Origin: Rubrivivax sp.
GTDB lineage: Bacteria > Pseudomonadota > Gammaproteobacteria > Burkholderiales > Burkholderiaceae_C
DNA length: 47,854 nucleotides
NCBI GenBank assembly: GCA_030680415.1
Contig: JAUXVE010000045.1
Span: forward strand, 1-47,854
Direction: 5' to 3'
In this document: positions 28,258 to 35,831 of the stretch, piece after piece
Position numbering within the stretch: the stretch's first letter is position 1
Layout of the letters: every line of letters begins with the position of its first letter
Notes under the pieces: model-generated
The model's input: only the letters and a program-made list of their open reading frames with translations
Databases searched by the model: none
What the model was told of the DNA's origin: nothing
Made by a program: the position numbers and the translations under genes

Positions 28258-29286
28258 ATGCTGGATGACCGCGCCCGCTCGCTGCTCAAGACCCTGGTCG
28301 AGCGCTACATCGCCGACGGCACGCCGGTGGGGTCACGCACCTTGTCGCGGGCTTCGGGGCTGGACCTGTCGCCGGCCACCATCCGCAACGTCATGGCCGA
28401 CCTCGAAGACCTGGGGCTGATCGCCAGCCCGCACACCAGCGCCGGCCGCGTGCCCACGCCACGCGGCTACCGCCTCTTCGTGGACACCATGCTCACCGCG
28501 CACACGCTGGACCTGGAGCATGTGCTGCCCGAAGTGGCGGCAGCGGGCCGGCAACTGCACCCCGACCAGCCGCAGCGCGTGATCGCGCAGGCGGCGGCGC
28601 TGCTGTCCAACCTGTCGCACTTCGTCGGCGTGGTGATGGCGCCGCGCAAGGCCAGCGTGTTCCACCACATCGAGTTCCTGCGCCTGGGCGACAAGCGCGT
28701 GCTGCTGATCCTGGTGGCGCCCGACGGCGACGTGCAGAACCGCGTCATCTTCACCGCGCGCGACCACACGCAGGGCGAGCTGCAGGAGGCCAGCAACTTC
28801 CTCAACGCCCACTATGCCGGACTGACGCTGGAAGAAGTGCGGGAGCGCCTGAAGAGCGAGGTTGACGCGCTGCGCGTGGAGATCGCGGCACTGATGCAGG
28901 CCGCCGTGCAGGCCGGCACCGAGGCCATGGCCGACAGCAGCGACAACGTCGTCGTCTCCGGCGAGCGCAACCTGCTGGACGTGCAGGACCTGGGCCACGA
29001 CATGTCCAGCCTGCGGCGGCTGTTCGGCATCTTCGAGCAGAAGACCGAACTGATGCGGCTGCTGGACGTGAGCAGCCGTGCCGAAGGCGTGCGCATCTAC
29101 ATCGGCGGCGAGAGCCAGGTGGTGCCCTTCGAGGCCCTGTCGGTGGTGACGGCGCCCTACGAAGTGGACGGGCGCATCGTCGGCACGCTGGGCGTGATCG
29201 GGCCCACGCGCATGCCCTACGAGCGCATGATCCAGATCGTCGACATCACGGCGCGGCTGGTGGGCAACGCGCTGTCCGTGAAGTAG
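28258..29286 (+). CDS. hrcA: Heat-inducible transcription repressor HrcA
   Basis: HrcA represses groE and dnaK operons at CIRCE elements and is kept active by GroEL. The N-terminal winged helix is [27 protein letters not shown] with [19 protein letters not shown] and the [21 protein letters not shown] wing. The GAF-like dimerisation domain and the insert follow, ending in [20 protein letters not shown]. It is 342 residues long and complete. A diverged copy of its last 100 bases occurs again at 31307-31407, beyond a 2 kb island. Confidence 0.96.
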   Translation: MLDDRARSLLKTLVERYIADGTPVGSRTLSRASGLDLSPATIRNVMADLEDLGLIASPHTSAGRVPTPRGYRLFVDTMLTAHTLDLEHVLPEVAAAGRQLHPDQPQRVIAQAAALLSNLSHFVGVVMAPRKASVFHHIEFLRLGDKRVLLILVAPDGDVQNRVIFTARDHTQGELQEASNFLNAHYAGLTLEEVRERLKSEVDALRVEIAALMQAAVQAGTEAMADSSDNVVVSGERNLLDVQDLGHDMSSLRRLFGIFEQKTELMRLLDVSSRAEGVRIYIGGESQVVPFEALSVVTAPYEVDGRIVGTLGVIGPTRMPYERMIQIVDITARLVGNALSVK

Positions 29287-29338
29287 CCCGCGCCTGAAAG
29301 CACGTGCCACGCGGATGCGGCGGGTTCCTTCAAGGCTC

Positions 29339-29852
29339 TCACTGCAATGCCTTGGGCGCGGATTCCTGCAGCGCCGCCTTCAACGCTTCGACGCCATGCG
29401 TCGGGCCGAGCGAGAGGTCGATCTCGAAGTACCTGACGGACTTCTTGCCGAGATGCGCCTTGAGCGTGCTCATGTGCTCGAGATACGGGGCGACGATCTT
29501 CGACTCCAGACTGGCTCTGGAGAAGCCGTTCAGAGCCCTGTAGGTCCTGGCAGCCCTTGCCTCGTGATTGGCCAGCACCTGCTCGACCGTGTTCTCGACA
29601 AAGATGTACACACGATGTCGCGTGAATTCCTCGAATCTGGAGTCGTCGCTTGCCAGGGCAACCAGGTCGGCAAGGAACAGGTGCGACACCGGATCGTCGT
29701 CGAGCCATCGGCCCCGGCCTCGGGCTCACGGCTTGTCCCCTTGCCAGTTCCGCAGGCGTGCACGGCTTGCCCTCGGCGTTCGAACGCATGAAGGCCTGGG
29801 CGAGAGTCGTCTTGCCCACCCCGGTGGGACCGATGAGTTCAAAAAGCGCCAT
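29339..29852 (-). pseudogene. Frameshifted P-loop NTPase/kinase-like gene
   Basis: The N-terminal frame begins MALFELIGPTGVGKTTLAQAF, a clear Walker A, and reads to about 29720. The reading then shifts by one base near the G/C-rich run at about 29715-29725. The second frame continues with LDDDPVSHLFLADLVALASD and ends at 29339 with LKAALQESAPKALQ. Removing one G from a GGGG run would join both into one protein of roughly 170 residues. It is therefore either a young pseudogene or one sequencing error. The fold and substrate are not identified beyond the P-loop. It lies downstream of another broken gene in the same direction, inside the island beyond hrcA. Confidence 0.6.
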
Positions 29853-29932
29853 GAGGCGGGCACCCTGTATCGTCGCAAGCTCGAGCAGACATCGAGATTT
29901 CACGCCGTTCAGCGGGCGCGATCACCGTCAAG

Positions 29933-31277
29933 TCATGAGGCTGCATGCCAAGGCTGACGGCTGTATGCGTTCATCATGGCGGACAGTCGTCTGGTGACTG
30001 ACGGATCCATGCGCGTGCCCTGGTTACTGGAGTCGTCGACATGGACACGATCGACTCGATCCATGGGCAGGCCGCTGCGCAGCAATTCTTCACTCTGGAC
30101 CACGAGGATGAGGCCCTGGACCTCGTGGTCCATGAGAAGGGCGAGGCTGCGATCGAAGAGCCCTGATGAGTCGAGCCTCAACTCGCTTGCGTCGCTGGCC
30201 CAGGTGCGGTCATGACTGGTCAGGTGATGGGGCAGCCCGGCGGCGGCAAGTTCGCGTTGGCGGTGTCGGGCTGCGGACAGCGCTGCGTCGGCACCGATGA
30301 ACACTTCGATCGGGATGCGGCCGTCTCCCGGCAGCAGACCGGCGAGGAAGTGCGCCATGCGGGATCTGGCGGCGAGCGTGGCCCCGAACTGCGGGGCGTA
30401 GTTCATCTCGTTGATGACGGCGCCATTCGATGGACTCGACCTCGCGCAGCAAGACGCGCTGACCCTGGGCGGGAACGGATGGCGCATCCAGGCCCTGGCG
30501 GGCGACGCAAGCGAGCGTGGCCGCATCGAGTTCGATCACCTTGCCGCGCGCCCAAGGGGGGCACCTCAGGGTGTCCGCCTGAAGCTGAAGGACCAGTCCC
30601 GCGACGCTGTGGACACCATCGCCGACAACGGCCTTCGGTTGCCGGCGAACGGCGTAGAGAAAGGAGCCATTGGCCACCATCAGGCGGTAACACTCCCCGG
30701 GGACTTCGCGCTCCACCAGCACGATCTTTGAAAACTGCCTCGCTGCACTGTAAGCCGCTGCAAGCTGCGCGGGCTGATGGACTCCGACCGTGACGCCTTC
30801 GCTGCGATCGCGGTCGCGCGACCGGCACAGACTCGCCCGGCTGATCCATCAAAAGCGCGGCCTCACAGCCAGATTTGCACGCTGGGTCACAACCGCCAAC
30901 ACGGAGTGCTGCGGTGCCGGCAGGCCGGCCGATCGGAACATCTGGGCTGTCCAGTCCTTGCGCTGCGCGATCTTGCCGCCGATCGACGAATCGACATCGA
31001 GTGCGCTGCGATCCAGCCTGCGGGCTTGCCGGCCCCAGCCCAGTTGAAAGACGCCCGCGCCGAGGTGGCGAAACGGGATGTCCTGCTTGAACGCCTCGCG
31101 CAGGATCGGCATGGTCGAGACCCCAGGGCTGAACAGGGCCCGCAGCGGGATCACGACGATCGTCTCCAGATTGCGCAGCAAGGGCTCGATATCCGATTGC
31201 GTGGGGTAGTGCTTCGTCGCCCAATGAACGAGGGTGAGCGCGGATTGATGCGCGCCGATGACGTACTTCAGCGGCAC
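29933..31277 (-). pseudogene. Decayed cyanophycin-synthetase-like ATP-grasp enzyme gene
   Basis: Three colinear pieces of one protein can be read. The first (31277-30849) ends at an in-frame TGA and includes QDIPFRHLGAGVFQLGWG. The second, in the same frame but after that stop (to about 30410), has VLVEREVPGECYRLMVANGS and PKAVVGDGVHSVAGLV, typical of the ATP-grasp part of cyanophycin synthetases and related amide ligases. The third, in another frame (about 30420-29933), has AVINEMNYAPQFGATLA and continues to the end. The ATP-grasp stretch normally found between ESIEW and AVINEMNYAP is much shortened, pointing to an internal deletion. Local frame changes near 30830 are also likely. The gene is not functional as it stands. 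The original substrate is unknown. Confidence 0.65.
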
Positions 31278-31306
31278 GAGGTCGACCGCGGGTACGGTCA
31301 GGCCAT

Positions 31307-31407
31307 GGCACGCCGGGTGTGATCGGGCTTACACGCTGCCCTGCGAGCGCATGATCCAGATCGTGGACATCACGGCGCGTGGGGTGGGCCATGCGCTCTT
31401 TGTGACG
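31307..31407 (+). pseudogene. Vestigial second copy of the hrcA 3' end
   Basis: These 101 bases align with the last 102 coding bases of hrcA (29182-29283). The central block GAGCGCATGATCCAGATCGT is identical, and differences with a one-base gap are scattered on both sides. Translated, [19 protein letters not shown] mirrors [19 protein letters not shown] in HrcA. The copy has no start and no upstream hrcA sequence. It marks the far boundary of the 29287-31306 island and lies 30 bases before a tRNA gene. Confidence 0.85.
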
Positions 31408-31437
31408 CGTTGGCCGCCTAGAATGCCAAGTTCCCTG

Positions 31438-31514
31438 GGGCCGTTAGCTCAGTTGGTCAGAGCAGAGGACTCATAATCCTTTGGTCGTTGGTTCAAGTCC
31501 AACACGGCCTACCA
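31438..31514 (+). tRNA. tRNA with CAT anticodon, Ile2 type
   Basis: A 77-base cloverleaf with encoded CCA. The acceptor GGGCCGT pairs with ACGGCCT (first pair G-U), the anticodon loop is CTCATAA, and the T-loop is TTCAAGT. C4-G69 and C5-G68 are present, the positive determinants for TilS in Escherichia coli, and the anticodon and variable region resemble ileX. It is therefore called the AUA-reading tRNA-Ile2 rather than elongator tRNA-Met, but annotation pipelines may label it Met. A TAGAAT at 31419-31424 could be its -10. Confidence 0.8.
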
Positions 31515-31812
31515 CCCACGCAGGAAGATGGTCGCACCGCCCGGGTGGCCGTCCAGTTCGGCCGTGGCACTTGCCGGGGCGGCGATGGCGCCGGACCGAA
31601 CCATGGCGAACCGGCGGCCCTTGGTGTACCCCCGGTTCCAGTGCGTCGGGGCCTCACGAATACGCCCCACGCGCGAGGCCTCTTCGAAATGCTGGACCGT
31701 CGAACGGCACGGCTGGCGACTGCTCCACACATCTTTACGTAGTAGGCGTACAACTGCCGTTCGCGCGTTCGATCATTACGGTCGCGCACGTGGCCCGTTT
31801 AGGAGACCAGTC
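31515..31812. other. Intergenic region before glycine-zipper gene
   Basis: No gene is supported on either strand. It must hold the promoter of the gene at 31813, but no convincing -35/-10 pair was found. The ribosome binding site TAGGAGA lies just before the start. Confidence 0.4.
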
Positions 31813-32532
31813 ATGACCATCAACTCCATGCCGGCGAGACTCGCCATCACCGCGCTGTCCTTGACCGCGACCGCCGCCTGGGCTGCTGAATTCGGGACCG
31901 TGGTTTCCACCACACCCGTCGTCGCATATATCCCGGTCGCTCAGCGTCAATGCTCCGACGAGCCAGTGGTTTACCAGCAGCGCCCCACCGGCGCCGGCGC
32001 GCTGATCGGAGCCATCGCCGGTGCTGCCATCGGCAGCAATATCGGCAGCGGAGCGGGTCGTGCGGTGGCGACGGGCATCGGCATGGTGGCCGGCGCGACG
32101 GTTGGCGACCGCGTCGAAGCCGACGCGTCGTCGCCGGTCACGAGCACTGTCCAGCGGTGCCGAAACTTGACCGCCTACGAGCGCCGCACTGTGGGCTACG
32201 ACGTCGTGTACGACTACCAGGGCGTTCGCCGTACCGCGCGCGTCGCCCAGGACCCGGGCGATCAGATCGCCCTGGCTGTGGTCGTGGCGCCAGTTGGGGC
32301 GATGACGCCGAGCAGCGTGATCACGCAGGCCTACGCCGAGCCGCCGGCCGAGGTCGTCGATGTGCAGGAGCCGCCGCGAGCAATCTATACGCAGCCCCGC
32401 TACTACGATTACGGGCCTCCGGCGTATGCGAGCCCGTGGGTGCCGCTGGCCGTGGGCATCGGCATCGGCATCGGCTGGCAGGGCAACCCTAGCTGGGGAC
32501 GGCACGGGCGCTGGCACGGAAGAGGGCGCTGA
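31813..32532 (+). CDS. Glycine-zipper 2TM envelope protein
   Basis: A 239-residue exported protein. The signal peptide runs to about residue 25 (LAITALSLTATAAWA, cleaved before AE). A glycine zipper follows near residues 55-100: GAGALIGAIAGAAIGSNIGS and GIGMVAGATVGD, the Rick_17kDa/SlyB-like motif. Next comes a strand-rich part with CRNLTAYERRTVGYDVVYDY, then a Tyr/Pro-rich tail with GIGIGIGWQGNPSWGRHGRW. There is no lipobox, so it is probably soluble or inserted through the zipper rather than a lipoprotein. Such proteins sit in or under the outer membrane; the precise role is unknown. Confidence 0.87.
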   Translation: MTINSMPARLAITALSLTATAAWAAEFGTVVSTTPVVAYIPVAQRQCSDEPVVYQQRPTGAGALIGAIAGAAIGSNIGSGAGRAVATGIGMVAGATVGDRVEADASSPVTSTVQRCRNLTAYERRTVGYDVVYDYQGVRRTARVAQDPGDQIALAVVVAPVGAMTPSSVITQAYAEPPAEVVDVQEPPRAIYTQPRYYDYGPPAYASPWVPLAVGIGIGIGWQGNPSWGRHGRWHGRGR

Positions 32533-33043
32533 CACTCGGTGACTGGTCGATGGCTTGGCGCCGACGCGATGGCCGGTTGCCGCCTGAAGGCATTGGCGCT
32601 ATCAATTCACACGGGGTGGCGCACTCTCCCGCAGCTACTGCGGCTGCCACCGTTGCGTCAAGGCGTGCCACCGCGCCGGCCCTCAATGATGTGCGTGCAT
32701 TGGCGGCGTCAATATCGGCACCCACCGCCGCCGACGCGGCGCCGCCCGCCGCAGTCGCGGCAACCGAAGCTGCATTGCCGATCGCCTTGGCGGCTTCGAC
32801 CGACTCGGTGACCGCTGCGGAGGCGGCATCAGCCACCGCAGGCCGGCAGCGCCAGTGATACCGGCCCCGCAAGGCCCCAAATCGGGCCGTGGCTGGGCGA
32901 ACGCGCCGAAGGTGTAGCACCCAGGAGTGCCCGCCGCCCCAGACGGGCCTGATTGAGGACGGACGAAACAAGATGACTGCCAAGCGACCCGGCCCGGTGG
33001 GTCCGCGTGGTGCTGTCAAGGCGGCCGGTGCAGGGGGTAAGCG
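32533..33043. other. Ala-rich, low-complexity stretch with a possible 24-codon frame
   Basis: No recognisable protein is encoded. One strand could give an alanine-rich product of about 100 residues (32550-32858), but both strands are open and the composition is low complexity, so it is not called. A short frame at 32973-33047 (MTAKRPGPVGPRGAVK...) ends in TGA overlapping the start of the next gene. It may be a phage-derived leader or chance. Confidence 0.3.
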
Positions 33044-33499
33044 ATGACCATGGTTAAGAAAACGGTGGGGAATCCAAAGCGCAAGCCGACCGGGGCGGCG
33101 GCGCGTGGCGCTGGTCCTAGCCGGCCGAAGGGCGCCACGAACAAGGTAACCCGCGAACTCAAGGGCATGATCCTGAAGGCGTTCAGTGATGCCGGCGGCG
33201 TGGCCTGCCTGGTGCGCTGCGCGAAAGACCCGAAGACGGCTCCCTCGTTCCTGACGCTCGTCGGCAAGGTGCTTCCGCTGCAGGTCACAGGCGCCGATGG
33301 CCGCACCTTGGCACAGGAACTCGCCGGGCTGAACGCAAAGCGCGATGCCGTTGACTGCAGGCCGGCGCACCCTGACAGGGCCGCAGGACAGCGCGGCGGA
33401 CGTGCCTGCCGACCTGGCTGGCGCCGACGACCTGCTGACCCGATACGGCCGATGGGCTGCCGGCCGTGGGCGCGGTGCGCAAACCTGCGGCAGTGCTGA
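33044..33499 (+). CDS. Phage-type DUF5681-like protein, C-terminus probably altered
   Basis: The first 90 residues look like small phage proteins near terminase genes. A basic, GRPKG-like N-terminus (RPKGATNKVTRELKGMILKA) is followed by DAGGVACLVRCAKDPKTAPS and FLTLVGKVLPLQVTG. Such proteins are thought to bind DNA, sometimes annotated as small terminase-like. After residue 105 the sequence turns into Arg/Pro/Gly-rich material that looks like out-of-frame reading, so the natural end may be lost. GGGGGTAA upstream can act as a ribosome binding site. It is one of two phage remnants here; no capsid, integrase or other structural gene is near. Confidence 0.55.
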   Translation: MTMVKKTVGNPKRKPTGAAARGAGPSRPKGATNKVTRELKGMILKAFSDAGGVACLVRCAKDPKTAPSFLTLVGKVLPLQVTGADGRTLAQELAGLNAKRDAVDCRPAHPDRAAGQRGGRACRPGWRRRPADPIRPMGCRPWARCANLRQC

Positions 33500-33629
33500 G
33501 GGCCGGTACAGGGTGCCGGGCGGCGCTGTCGGCCCACCGCGATCGGTGCTCATGCTCAGCTGGTGGCCGGCATGCACGCTGGCCGGCGCGGGGATGGTCA
33601 GTTGCGCCGGGGAGCCGACCGGCGCGTAA
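33345..33629 (+). pseudogene. Fragment resembling a small phage regulatory protein
   Basis: The segment DLAGADDLLTRYGRWAAGRG followed by CGSAEGRYRVPGG resembles small phage proteins sometimes annotated as antitermination or DUF-type regulators. After YRVPGG the reading becomes random-looking, and a different frame (from 33563) may carry the rest. It overlaps the preceding phage gene out of frame. The identification is tentative. Confidence 0.35.
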
Positions 33630-33741
33630 AGCGCGGCAGGTTCATAGTCCGCCGCGCCCCTGACGACCCGCCCGGCCGGCGAGCTTGTCACCCGGCCGCG
33701 CAAGTCTCGGTGGTGTCCGTCCTCGCGCCGAGAGGAAGCCA

Positions 33742-33761
33742 GCCCCCGCCCTGCGCGGGGC
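33742..33761 (+). terminator. Hairpin upstream of the MazEF module
   Basis: GCCCC-CGC pairs with GCG-GGGGC with one bulged base, and the stem is followed by TTGTGCTTTG. It could end transcription coming from the phage remnant. Confidence 0.4.
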
Positions 33762-33835
33762 TTGTGCTTTGTGGGGTCGGGGTACTCAAGGCGCGGCGGC
33801 ACGCGGGCACAGGTAGCCCCATGCACAGCCAAAAA

Positions 33836-33851
33836 TCACACTTTTGTGTGA
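33836..33851. promoter_or_regulatory. Perfect inverted repeat, likely MazE-type operator
   Basis: TCACAC and GTGTGA flank TTTT, forming a 16-base perfect palindrome 39 bases before the antitoxin start. SpoVT/AbrB-type antitoxins bind such palindromes to repress their own operon, so this is a good operator candidate. Confidence 0.6.
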
Positions 33852-33890
33852 CAATCGCCGCCTTGGGTGCAACACCCTGGAGCCCTCTCT

Positions 33891-34139
33891 ATGCATACCG
33901 CAACCCTTCGCGCCGTGGGCGGGTCAGTCTCCGTCACTCTGCCGCGCCAGATGCTGCGCACGCTGGGCTTGGTGGCCGGCGCTTCGGTGGCCGTGACCGT
34001 GGAGGGCGGGCGCCTGGTGCTGTCGCCCGCCCGGCCGCGCTACACCCTTGACGAATTGCTGGCCGGCATGAAGCCGGGCGATATGCCCACAGCGCCCGGC
34101 TGGGACGACGCCCGCCCCGTGGGGCGTGAGGCGTGGTGA
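33891..34139 (+). CDS. MazE-like AbrB-domain antitoxin
   Basis: An 82-residue antitoxin with an N-terminal SpoVT/AbrB swapped-hairpin DNA-binding domain: ATLRAVGGSVSVTLPRQMLRTLGLVAGASVAVTVEGGRLVL. A C-terminal tail (YTLDELLAGMKPGDMP) should cover the toxin. GGAG lies nine bases before the start; an upstream start at 33867 is less likely. Its stop overlaps the toxin start. A 16-base palindrome lies in the leader and the pair probably autoregulates through it. Confidence 0.88.
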   Translation: MHTATLRAVGGSVSVTLPRQMLRTLGLVAGASVAVTVEGGRLVLSPARPRYTLDELLAGMKPGDMPTAPGWDDARPVGREAW

Positions 34140-34489
34140 CCAGGCGGGCGGCGTGGGTGCCCAGGCGCGGCGACATCATCCGCCTGGACTTCGACCCGAA
34201 CGCCGGGCATGAGCAGCAAGGCACGCGGCCGGCGCTGGTGCTGTCGCCGGAACCCTTCAACCGCTTCGGCCTGGCACTGGCATGCCCAGTGACGCGCGGC
34301 GGCGCCTTCGCCCGAGGGCACGCCTGGACGGTGGCCCTGACTGGCGCCGGACTGGTGACTGACGGCGTGGTGCTCTGCAACCAGGTCCGCACGGTGGACC
34401 TGAAGGCCCGTCGCGCGCAGTTCGTCGAGGCCGCGCCCGTTGACTTGGTGGCCGACGTGCTGGCGCGCGTGGCAACGCTGATTGAGTGA
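34133..34489 (+). CDS. MazF/PemK-family endoribonuclease toxin
   Basis: A 118-residue toxin of the CcdB/MazF fold. It shows WVPRRGDIIRLDFDPNAGHEQQGTRPALVLSPEPFN near the start, with the GxEQxGxRP-type motif, then ACPVTRGGAF and VVLCNQVRTVDLKAR. These match the ChpB/PemK group of sequence-specific mRNA interferases. The GTG start at 34133 or 34136 overlaps the antitoxin stop. The frame is intact and all family motifs are visible, so an active module is likely. Confidence 0.92.
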   Translation: MVTRRAAWVPRRGDIIRLDFDPNAGHEQQGTRPALVLSPEPFNRFGLALACPVTRGGAFARGHAWTVALTGAGLVTDGVVLCNQVRTVDLKARRAQFVEAAPVDLVADVLARVATLIE

Positions 34490-34509
34490 GCAGGTAGCGA
34501 AGCACTCGA

Positions 34510-34533
34510 CCGGGTAACTTTCCGGGTAACTTT
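34510..34533. repeat. Perfect 12-base tandem duplication
   Basis: CCGGGTAACTTT occurs twice in a row, followed by CGG. It lies in the 250-base gap between the MazF-like gene and the XRE gene. The same gap holds an AT-rich patch (34585-34625) unlike its surroundings, but no gene is seen. Confidence 0.85.
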
Positions 34534-34741
34534 CGGCGTTTCGGCCACTCATCCCGGGGGGGTCGGTAGAAGCACGGCCTACTGGATTTACTTGTGTTAT
34601 CGCGATAGTAATCGCTAACATTATTGACTCGCTTCTGTGCTGGTGCCAGTCTGGTGCCGGTTTTGGGGCGATTGCGTTGCGCGAAGACGTGGGTGCATGA
34701 CGCGCCATCGCTTGGAGCCTGGTTTCGCGGTGGCCAGCGCT

Positions 34742-35074
34742 TCAGCCCACCGCGAGACGAACGGGCTTGCCCACGCGGCCGAGCATCTCGACCAGCGTGT
34801 CGATGGTGAACTTCGAGGTCTTCTGGTTCACGACGTCGGACACGCGCGGGCGCGACACCATCAAGACTTGCGCCGCATCGGCCTGCCTGAGTTGATGCTC
34901 GGTGATCCAGTTCGACAGCTCTGCCATCAACTGCTGCTTGAGCACCCGGGTGTCGTTGATCTGCTTGCGCGAGGCAGCCTGCAGCTTCCTGGCTTGCGCC
35001 GCCGAGAAGCCGAGTTCCAGGAACAGGTTCGCGCCAGCCTTCGTGACGTGGCGGATTTCGGTGTCGATGGTCAT
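34742..35074 (-). CDS. XRE-family HigA-like antitoxin, no toxin partner seen
   Basis: A 110-residue protein with a C-terminal XRE helix-turn-helix: LSNWITEHQLRQADAAQVLMVSRPRVSDVVNQKTSKFTIDTLVEML. The N-terminal half (LGFSAAQARKLQAASRKQIN) is helical. The layout matches antitoxins encoded with Gp49/HigB-like toxins. The gene for such a toxin normally lies directly upstream, but the sequence upstream (35075-35240) gives no toxin-like frame. It may be an orphan left by decay, or a stand-alone regulator. Confidence 0.78.
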   Translation of the reverse strand: MTIDTEIRHVTKAGANLFLELGFSAAQARKLQAASRKQINDTRVLKQQLMAELSNWITEHQLRQADAAQVLMVSRPRVSDVVNQKTSKFTIDTLVEMLGRVGKPVRLAVG

Positions 35075-35295
35075 CGCTTGCCCTTTCTCAACCTCGGTTC
35101 ATTGAACCGGGTGTTGCGCTTCGGACTTGAAGCCGCCGCTTCCATACACCCGCGAAGTGCGGTGGCAAGAATGGCGGGTTTAGGCACCGCTTTTGCTGCG
35201 ATCGTTTCCGCGAGTAATGCCGATACTGCCTGCATACGATGCGGGGATGTGAGCGCTTTGCCAATGCCTCCGCGGGTTGGACCGAGATCGGGCCC

Positions 35296-35831
35296 ATGAC
35301 TGTCTTCGCTCCACGTGTTGAGAGCTTCGTCGCAGTGCTCGATGGTGCCGTCGAGGCGCAGCTGGGCTGGACGCGCCGAGTCCTTCGCTGTGCGGTGCTG
35401 CGGACATCGCCCGGCGAGGACGTCCCGGCCCCGGATGACCATGTGCGCTGCCGCTTCGGGCGCCGGTTCGTGCGCAGCCGCGAGACATTTGTGGCCGATG
35501 TGGATCACTTCAAACGTGTCGATGACATCCACGGCCACGGCGTGGGCGACCAAGCCACGTCTTTTGGCGCGCATCCTGCGGGCGCAGGCGCGCGCAGACG
35601 AGCCGGTGTTCCGCTTCGGTGGCGAGGAGTTCCTCGTGATTCTTCACGCCACGAACGAGTCGGCGGCCGGGAGCGCCGCCGATCGCCTGCTGCAAGCCCT
35701 CCGCGACGCGCCACTGCAACTGGCCGACGGCGGGTCACTGAAGCTGCGCGTCAGCGCTGGACTGGTCGTGGTCGAGGCACAAGAGTCGGTGGCCCAGGCG
35801 GTCGAGCGTGCCGACACATCGAGCGCTGGCC
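35296..35831 (+). pseudogene. Broken CZB-GGDEF diguanylate cyclase gene (DgcZ-like)
   Basis: The first frame opens with a CZB-like zinc-sensing domain: GAVEAQLGWTRRVLRCAVLR and HVRCRFGRRFV, in which the usual histidine of HxxW reads Q. It joins directly to VADVDHFKRVDDIHGHGVGD of a GGDEF domain, so the end of CZB, the linker and the GGDEF start are deleted. At about 35560 the frame shifts, and the second frame carries VFRFGGEEFLVILHATNESA, with the active-site GGEEF, and RVSAGLVVVEA. It breaks off at VERADT, where an AxYxAK end is expected, right before the next gene. Three lesions make it non-functional. DgcZ-type enzymes make c-di-GMP when zinc is low. Confidence 0.7.

Noticed and set aside
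32550..32858. An alanine-rich + strand frame of about 100 codons
   Set aside because: Low complexity, both strands open, no ribosome binding site or homology pattern.
35071..35574. A - strand frame that ends in TGA overlapping the XRE antitoxin start, considered as its toxin
   Set aside because: No RelE/HigB/Gp49 pattern is seen and most of it lies opposite the broken GGDEF gene.
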